From positions 34,383,737 through 34,447,736 of the forward strand of contig CP154954.1 in NCBI GenBank assembly GCA_039621445.1: a DNA stretch of 64,000 nucleotides, in the 5' to 3' direction. The position numbers were made by a program, and so were the translations under genes. Every line of letters starts with the position of its first letter. The stretch's first letter is position 1. Shown here one piece after another: positions 57,198 through 64,000 of this stretch. The notes below the pieces were generated by a model. The model had not been told where the DNA came from, ran no database searches, and worked only from the letters and a program-made list of their open reading frames with translations. The DNA is from Euglena gracilis. Its lineage: Eukaryota; Euglenida; Euglenophyceae; Euglenales.

Positions 57198-58994
57198 TCA
57201 CATTTGGCCAAAAACGTCCCCGATGCCCTCCCTCTCCCATTCAATTGAGGTGCTGCTCCGCAATGTCCGCAATGCCCCACACGGGGCAATGACGGCACTT
57301 GTCAGGAGGGCACAACACATTCCCTTCGTAAGCGCACAGCTGTGGGTGTTCCAGGGATTAAACAAGACGGCTGCAGCACCATCCAGACGGCATTCCGTGT
57401 CCCGCAATATACAACTGGGCCAAATCACAACAACTCGCTGACAACCAAATTTCCCACAATACAATTCTAAACCTCCTCCAGGGGGAGAAACTGCACACGG
57501 GCCTGTCAATAACTGCACTGCAAAAAAACTGCAAAAAAAAACTGCAAAAAACTGCAAAAAAAATGCAAAAAAACTGCACTTCAACAAAAAATAACAATAA
57601 ACAAGCTGAAATGGTATGCATATGCAAAAAAACGTAAATTGCTACCACATGAGCACGCCCCAATTCACCTAACTTTTTTTGCACGGCTTTGGAGCCGATG
57701 ACGAAAAAAATGGGAGCAATCAATCAAGGTGCACTGTGCATGGTTTTTCATGCACTGAAATGCAAGTCATGTGTCCAGATGCCGGGTCACACCGGTTTTC
57801 CTGCACCAAAACTTGTGCCGACCATGCCCACAAAGATGCCAAACGGCTGTCTTTCTAAATATGGGGAAAATGCACATTTACCCATACACAGAAATTTTCA
57901 ATACTTTCATTTCTTCCAGGGGATGTTCAGTTTGGAACTTCCGGTCCATCACCTGGTGAAGTTTCCCCATGTCACGATGAAAAAAAATCTACAAAAACCA
58001 CCACAAACTTTGAACATTGTCCTTAGGGGAATGCCAAATGGTCTACAACCTGGGAATTTCTTGCAAATAAGAAAGAACTTCTTGCTCTTTGAAGCATTTG
58101 GCTTATATGACATTTGGCCACAATGCTTGGGGCAAGACCCAATCTTCTTCAGGAGTTCATTTACAGCACCACGAATTTCGAAATCCTCAACTCCAACTGC
58201 AACCAAAATTTGCACAAAAAAACAGTTTTTGTATTTAGTCCCTAGGAATCCCGACATAAATAGTTGAATCTGCTCAGGAGTGCGCAAATGACACTTGCCA
58301 AAATGAGCATCGTCACATCTGTCACCACAGGCTGGAGATGGAGCAATTTTGGTTGGGGAGTAATTGTGGTCTTGTCACCGAAACAATCTGTTGTTTTTTT
58401 TTGGAATGGTGGCTGCACCAATCTGTGTTTTTAAGAGGCAAGGCAGTTGGCAATACAGTTGGGGGCAAAACAATTGGTGGGATAACTGTAGACAACACAA
58501 CTCCTGAGAGATGATGCCTTTTCTTGAGAAACACCCTTCAAAACATATAATCCAGCACCCAAAAAAAAACAGACACGTCAGGTTTCCTCAAAATTGGAAT
58601 AAAAAAAACTGCAAAAAACTGCACGTGTGCAGTTTTTTTCAGAAAAAAAAGCTGCAAAAAAACTGCAAAAAAATTGCAAAAAAAAACCCAAAACGTGAAA
58701 ACGGCAAAAAACTGCAAAAACTGCGCGGTGCATATCCCCCCCCCCTGGCTCCTCCCTCCCCCTGCATTCATGTGTCATTTTGCAAGGCCCCATCTGGACC
58801 AGGCTGGGCCAGGTTGGGCATGTTCTACGATTCTCCCAGATGAACGTGCCATCACAGCAGAACCTTAGTGTTTGACCACTCACCACCACCGGAATGTCCA
58901 TGACATACAGGCTATTTTGAATTGCACACATGCCAGATGAAAGCAGTGGGTTCCGACTTCGTCTCCCCCTCCTTCTAGTGCCCCTTCCGACCAC
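57198..58994 (-). other. Scattered protein-like minus-strand stretches, unknown
   Basis: Three stretches look coding but I cannot splice or name them. 58790-58970 (SSGMCAIQNSLYVMDIPVVV, FCCDGTFIWENRRTCPTW). 57990-58287 (RTPEQIQLFMSGFLGTKYKN, VEDFEIRGAVNELLKKIGSC). 57198-57480 (LYCGKFGCQRVVVIWPSCIL, WNTHSCALTKGMCCALLTSA). They share strand and order and could be exons of one gene or a decayed transposon. Between them lie TGCAAAAAA repeats (57520-57570, 58600-58725) and a hairpin with 12-bp arms, AAAAAACTGCAC/GTGCAGTTTTTT (58613-58638). Confidence 0.3.
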
Positions 58995-59701
58995 TCAGGC
59001 CTTTGAAGTCATTGCCCTGAAAATTTTTATCTTCAGAACGAAGCGTGACTCTGCTTCCTCCTGGCCGCTTTAAGATTTTTTGGGAGTTTCTGTTGCACCT
59101 CCTCCTGCCCCTCATTTCTGCCGATTGACGTCCAAAACGAAGCGGGTTTTGGCAATCTCCGCTTCCCCTTCTCTTCCCATCTTCGCTAAAACCCCCAATT
59201 TTGGTCATTTTGCATTTTGGCGACTCGGCAATGAAAGGAACTGGGCAATAACGAAAAGTTGTTTTCCCTTTGCCTGAAAATTTTGTGTACTTTTCGCCGT
59301 CGACTTCCACTGAAAGCATGCCCCTTTTTTGCTCATTTGGACCTCTTGTAGAAAGCCATTACTCCAAACCAAAACGGACTGTTCCAAAAAAGGTTAAAAA
59401 TTTTTGGGGGTCAAACGAAGCGGATTTCCACTTCCTTCTCCGCTTCAAACCTTCAAAAACTTTTGGGCAACTTACGCCGCCCAAGCCAAACCTCCAGGGT
59501 TTGCCTTTTTTTATTCTTCCTCAGCTATTTAAGGTAATTAAGCTAATTAAGCTAATTTGCAGTTGCGGTCGGTCGCCAACACACAGCAGGCGGGGTGGTG
59601 GAGCCCAGCCCGCAGCCCAGTGAACAGCAGCCGAGGCGGCGGCCCGCGGGGACGGCCCCCTTCAGGCCCTTCCGCTTCCACACCCAGTCTCCACCGGGGA
59701 C

Positions 59702-59780
59702 CTGCTGCAGCGTGCCGAGGTGCTCCTCCGGGAAGCACCCGTCGAGGTGGGCCATGAGGGCCTCCACCGGCCCCGTGAAC
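59702..59780 (-). CDS. Internal exon of an unidentified gene
   Basis: 79-nt exon with a pyrimidine-rich acceptor ending GTGCCGCAG and a donor CAG/GTCCCC. It encodes FTGPVEALMAHLDGCFPEE then HLGTLQQ. Clean boundaries and GC-rich third codon positions make it one of the better exon calls here. No domain recognised. Probably part of the same minus-strand gene as the exons at 61.5, 62.4 and 63.8 kb. Confidence 0.55.
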
Positions 59781-60303
59781 CTGCGGCACGGGAGGACGAT
59801 GGGCGAGGGAGGGGGACGGTTGGGGAGGAGGGCTGGGCTTGGGGTGGGGCCCGTGAATGAAATGCGGGGGGGGGGTGAGGCCACTGGGGGAAGGAGGTGG
59901 GAGGAGGACTGGGGGGTGTGGGTAAACTTTCCACTTTTCTCAACGATTGATGACACTAGGCGATTTGCAGCATTCTTTTTTTGGAAATTTAGCACCACGA
60001 CCTTGCTAGCTTGAACAGAAAGCGCGCAAAAAAAGCATTTTCATTGGTCGGCAGGAGATGGTCGGTATGAATGTGTAAATATGGAGAGTGGGGAGCAGCC
60101 CCAAAATCCATAGGTGTCAGTTTTGGTGTGCACGACGGGGGAGGCACACATCAAGTGGGAGTAAAACCACCCAAAATAATGTCCCTGAGGGTCGGACTTC
60201 GACCGAGGAGTAAATATCCCCCTGCCAAGGACTTCGCACGTGTTGCCGGTAGGCAATATTCTTTTTAAGGGCCTTAAAAAACCTTACAAGAACTTTAAAA
60301 ATT

Positions 60304-60796
60304 GGTACCCGCCCCCCCCCCCCCCCCGGGCAATTGTCGCGTGACAAATCGGGCAGCACGGAGGGGGGTGACAACTTCCCGGGGTGACAATTTGGCCGGC
60401 ACAGAGGGGGGTGACAATTGCCCGGGGGCGTCAATTGCCCGGGGGCGTCAATTGCCCACCCATGTAGGCCACGTTAAATTCAAATGACCAAGAACACCAT
60501 CTGAAACACCAGTGAACACGCAAAAATGCAGCTATGGTTGTGATATTGTGCAGAGCATTTGGTATGTGACATTTCTCAGCAGGTTGTAGCGAAATATAAG
60601 ATCAATCGAGCCGTGTCGGCGAAAAGAAAGTTCGCAAACATCTTCTGTGGGGAGGGGTGACAAATTGGGCAGCACGGAGGGGGGGGGTGACAATTTCCCG
60701 GGGTGACAAATTGGCCGGCACAGCCAGGGGTGACAATTGCCTGGGGGCGTCAATTGCCCGGGGGCGTCAATTGCCCGGGGGGGGGGGGCGGGTACC
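60304..60796. mobile_element. Foldback/MITE-like element, 493 bp
   Basis: Termini are inverted: GGTACCCG, C-run of 16, GGGCAATTG on the left (60304-60336) and its complement with a 12-base G-run on the right (60768-60796). Inside are two direct copies of a GC-rich block (about 60339-60460 and 60655-60790) containing GACAAATTGG, GCAGCACGGAGGGG and GGGGCGTCAATTGCCC motifs. No target duplication is obvious, so boundaries rest on the inverted ends. Confidence 0.65.
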
Positions 60797-61520
60797 GGAA
60801 AATATTTTTCGAATTTTGAGCAAAAAAAGAAATCACAAAATTTCGGCAAAAACAAATCAACTTCGCGATAAAAATTTTTCTGGCATCGCTGGAAAATTCT
60901 CTCTCCACCCAAAACTTAAAACTTAAAAAAAAAATGTGTTTGATTTTCAACCTGGACAGACGTTGGTGCGATGCCTGGATGGCTCTTTGACAGCCTGTGA
61001 AAAAAATGGACGCCTTAAAAATTCTTAAAATTTTGAAAATGCCTGAAAAACCTTAAAAAACCTTTTAAAAACGCCTTAAAAAACCTTTAGTAAAGTTGTG
61101 CCTGGTTGCTGCCAAGGGTCGCAAAGACCCGTGCAGTTCTTTCCCTCCCCAGTATTCCCGCTGTTTGAGAGACAATCTCTCTTGAGCAAATGCACAAGAG
61201 GTGTCCAAGCATTTTCCCTCGCCATAGTTGTTTTGGGCCCTTGTCCTACCTCGGATTTTTTGGACTTCAAAAAATTCAGGAGTTAATAACCCCCCCAAAT
61301 ACCCCCCCCCTGGGCCGGAAAATAATACCCGGGGGTATTATTTATTATTTTGGGAGGGGGATTCAGATTGTGGGACACTGATTTGAAAAGGCATCTGCAA
61401 ACCACCGCATTGGGTGGGACAAGGCCAGGAGGCGTTGGAGAGCCATCTCATTTGCAGTGTTCTGCCCGAGACCCCAGCCCCCGCCCCGAGGTGGCCGGGG
61501 GGAGGGCAGGCCTGCGGCAC
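60797..61520. other. Non-coding, with a perfect hairpin
   Basis: AATAATACCC-GG-GGGTATTATT at 61321-61342 has 10-bp arms. The block 61235-61315 (TTTTTTGGACTTCAAAAAAT then CAGGAGTTAA and a C-run) is a diverged copy of 50745-50830. CCTTAAAAA repeats occupy 61010-61090. Confidence 0.6.
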
Positions 61521-61628
61521 AGCCGGCGCTCTGCGTCCTCCGCCGTCTCCGGGGCGGCGGCCTGCGCGGCCCGCTTGGCGCGGCGGCGGACGCTGCTGTG
61601 GGCGGTCGGCCGGCGCCGCGCCCGCCAG
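61521..61628 (-). CDS. Internal exon candidate, Arg/Ala-rich
   Basis: Acceptor with a strong pyrimidine tract (CCCATCCCCCACGCCAG) and a donor GGCT/GTGCCG. The favoured frame reads WRARRRPTAHSSVRRRAKRA and AAAPETAEDAERRL. A second frame is also open because of GC content. Basic then acidic, likely helical. No domain recognised. Confidence 0.4.
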
Positions 61629-62052
61629 CTGGCGTGGGGGATGGGAGGGGCCAGACCCTACCCCGGCTGGGGGCCGGGGGGGGGGGAGAGGTGATGGCCC
61701 GAGGGGGTGGGGTGAGTTTTTTTTTTGAGTTCGAAAATCGGAATGGCAACGTTGGATTTGGGTTGGTGGCCGACGATAAAACGGAGGAGATGGGTTGGCG
61801 GCAACCGTTTCAGTGAAGAGACAGATGGCCAGAGATGGGGGAAGATGGCCACAGATGGGATTCTGTCGGTTTCGAAAGACATGTTATGACTAAAATTTCA
61901 CAATGCTGATCAACGTCATTTTGTCCCATTTGAGTCTGGCAGGGTTGCACCTTCGAGTTAAGGTCTGGGTGTGATCCACGGCGTTGGGGGCGGGGTGGCC
62001 AAGGATTTGTCTCAGAGCAAAGCTGTGGGCACTGTGTGTGCCTATATGTTCG

Positions 62053-62145
62053 TGTGCTGTGTTGTGTTGTGTTGTGTTGTGTTGTGTTGTGTTGTGTTGT
62101 GTTTGTGTTGCGTTGTGCTGCGTTGTTCTGTGTGTGTGTGTGTTT
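62053..62145. repeat. Pentanucleotide (GTGTT)n and (TG)n microsatellite
   Basis: GTGTT repeats about nine times at 62058-62105, followed by a short interrupted stretch and TGTGTGTGTGTG at about 62131-62142. Confidence 0.9.
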
Positions 62146-62349
62146 CTGTTTGTACGTTGTGTGTATGTGTGCACACGTGTGCGTGCGTGCGAGGGTGTAT
62201 GCACGGACAGGGTGTCACCAGAAATTGATTGCAGTGATGCCACCACAAACCTGGGCAAAACAGTGGTGACCAAGTTGGAAGTAGACCTATCCCAACCTCA
62301 GCAACGGTCGGCTGCAAAGAGGGAACATGGCCGTCCCGGGCAGGGGGAC

Positions 62350-62513
62350 CTCCGGGCTGCGGCGAACACTGCCCAGCCGGACCCACTCCGCCTCCGGGAG
62401 CTCCCACGGCTGGGCCGCCTGGCGCATCACCGGCAGGCTGGCGGGCCACTGCGGGTGCACGCCGAAGTCGAACACCCCCACGGGCACGATGGGCCGGGGG
62501 CAGGGGCGGCGCA
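62350..62513 (-). CDS. Internal exon of an unidentified gene
   Basis: 164-nt exon from an acceptor CACAACAG to a donor GAG/GTCCCC. It encodes RRPCPRPIVPVGVFDFGVHP, QWPASLPVMRQAAQPWELPE and AEWVRLGSVRRSPE. The ordered mix of aromatic, charged and hydrophobic residues looks globular. The donor sequence matches that of the exon at 59702. An alternative donor (GCA/GTGTTC) would end it at 62370. No family recognised. Confidence 0.55.
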
Positions 62514-63775
62514 CTGTTGTGACCCGGATATCACAACCCCCTGCCAGGACATTAAAATCAGAGGTGCACGCCCCCCCCTGATGGAATCGCAAAAAGCAAA
62601 TCACGGAAAAAATATCATCGTGAAATATCATTGTGTGGCAATTTTTTTTGTTATTCAGTGTGAACCATCATTTTCCCAAAAAATTCGTCCAAAATGCAAA
62701 AATTTTCGGCGCAAGCGCCAGAAGGAAAATTTTGATGTTTTGGGGGGTCCCGGGTGATCCACCCCTTGGCAGGGGGGTCAGGTGGGGGTGTCCCCCGGTC
62801 CAGCAGGGGGTACACCCCGCACCTTCACCTTGAACGCCCTCCTTTTTTCGAACCCTGCCTTGCCCTCAGTGATACTCAAAGTGATGGCTGGACCTGCGTT
62901 GCCGCCACCCCTGGGTTGCCCTCACGCCGGTGCGTCCCGCGGTGCCACTTGTCGTTGAGCGGCATCCTCAGGCTTCCCGTGGCAGTCCGCCATTCATGCC
63001 TGACACCATTTGCAGTCAATGGTTTCTCGCAAAAAAAAAGCAAAAAATGTGCATGCAACGCACACAAATGTGCACATGTATGTATGAAGCTCTCTGTGTA
63101 CAGAGCAGAAGATGTACCCTCCGACAGATTGCCACTTGAAAGGTTGACCATTGCTGGGGACTTTGACAACTTCTGACAATTACTGGTTGGCTGGCAATCA
63201 GCGACCAGCATGGGTAATCATTTGTCCTCCATAAGGTTATTATTCGAAAAATTGGTTAAAACCTGGGAGGGGATGGGGGGGGGGCTATTTTTGGGGGCTA
63301 TTCTTGGAGGTTTTGCGTCGAAAAAATGCATTTGAGCGTTTACAGCAAACCAAAAAAAATATTGATTGAAACCCCCCAGTGTTACATCACCGTGTAAAAT
63401 GGAACTGCTCAAGCTCAAGCTTTCCGTGGGGGGTCCGGCCGGCTGAGGGATGGCTGGTACCCGAAAACGGGCAAGCAACCCCAAATCCAGCTGGGTTGGA
63501 ATTTCCAACCAAATATTTGAGGTGAAACACCCCAAACCCCTCGAAAATACCACTTTGCGCCATTCTGTCCAAGTTCCAAAGTTTACGGTGCTTTGTGCCG
63601 AAAGCCATTTTATCCCAGTCCCAACTTTATTTCAGTGAACCCGCGGGGGTCCAAAGCCCAGATGGGACCTCCTGCTGGAAAAAAAAAACTCTAGCTGGCT
63701 GGACCCCCCGGGGGGGGGGTGTCCTCTCCGGCCGAAGGAAACCCCTGCCTGCCTGCCTGCCTGTCAGCATGCAAC
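62514..63775. other. Intron-like DNA, no feature supported
   Basis: AT-richer DNA with scattered G/C runs. GGCGC-AA-GCGCC (62708-62719) follows an AAAATTTTC stretch like other hairpins in the window. A GCTGGCTGGACCCCCCGGGG-type run at 63690-63715 resembles 47107-47125. Confidence 0.45.
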
Positions 63776-64000
63776 CCCCAAGCACAGCGTGGCGAACGGC
63801 CGGAAAGGCGGAGGCAAGGCGGCCATGGCGGGCCGGGCGGCGCGCACGGCGGTGATGTCGAACACGACGTTCCACAGCTCCGCCGGGGGCGGGGGCGGCA
63901 CGCGGCCCGTCGGGTCGGCCATCACCGCCAGCAGGTTGGCCGAGAGACCGGCCAGCGGGCCCCACGGCCCCTGCGACGCGGCGTTCAGGACGTCCGAGGC
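63776..64000 (-). CDS. Exon of an unidentified gene, cut by the window edge
   Basis: 75 codons, open from the right edge to a GGG/GTTGCA donor. It reads ASDVLNAASQGPWGPLAGLS, ANLLAVMADPTGRVPPPPP, AELWNVVFDITAVRAARPAM. Non-repetitive, strongly biased to G/C at third positions, helical-looking. It is the clearest coding stretch of the right-hand gene. No domain recognised; upstream exons lie outside the window. Confidence 0.6.

Overview
This is nuclear DNA from a eukaryote, most likely a unicellular alga or other protist. I cannot name the organism from sequence alone. The evidence is several short GC-rich exons with matching GT-AG splice phases, an LTR-retroelement integrase with a chromodomain, telomere-like TTAGGG/TTTAGGG tracts, hAT-type DNA transposon traces, megasatellite-scale tandem arrays and very long G/C homopolymers. 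No bacterial operons, rRNA, tRNA or CRISPR arrays were seen.

Layout. (1) 1-16663: about 78 copies of a 213-bp satellite, entering from the left edge, with a higher-order repeat of about 1.9 kb inside. (2) 16664-24802: the 3' portion of a Ty3/gypsy-like (chromovirus) retroelement on the minus strand. In transcription order it has a truncated integrase with chromodomain, a frame-disrupted Pro/Gln-rich Gag-like segment, a Gag-like 516-codon ORF, a 256-codon Cys-containing ORF and an 841-codon Cys-cluster ORF. The last three share one reading frame, broken only by two TAA codons. This block is studded with short perfect hairpins. (3) 24803-35805: about 139 copies of a 79-bp repeat, stop-free in all minus frames, which interrupts the integrase and reads in frame into it. 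(4) 35806-37984: unique DNA with a cluster of CGCAAATGCGC motifs and a 64-bp hairpin. (5) 37985-42415: a 21-bp minisatellite (7 codons) carrying two complete hAT-like MITEs, each with an 8-bp target duplication. (6) 42893-45823: five minus-strand exons of a major facilitator superfamily transporter, covering the N-terminal transmembrane segments. (7) 46-64 kb: intron-like and intergenic DNA with scattered minus-strand exons of at least one unidentified gene, a decayed hAT transposase, head-to-head telomere-like repeats, foldback elements and many G/C-run hairpins.

Most open reading frames in the three arrays are by-products of stop-poor repeat units and are not annotated as genes. The retroelement ORFs appear to belong to one element whose 5' part (protease, reverse transcriptase, RNase H, first third of integrase, 5' LTR) is absent. 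The MITEs and the hAT transposase fragment suggest past hAT activity in this genome. The most unusual signal is the density of short palindromes in the retroelement and, as different sequence families, in the right-hand region.
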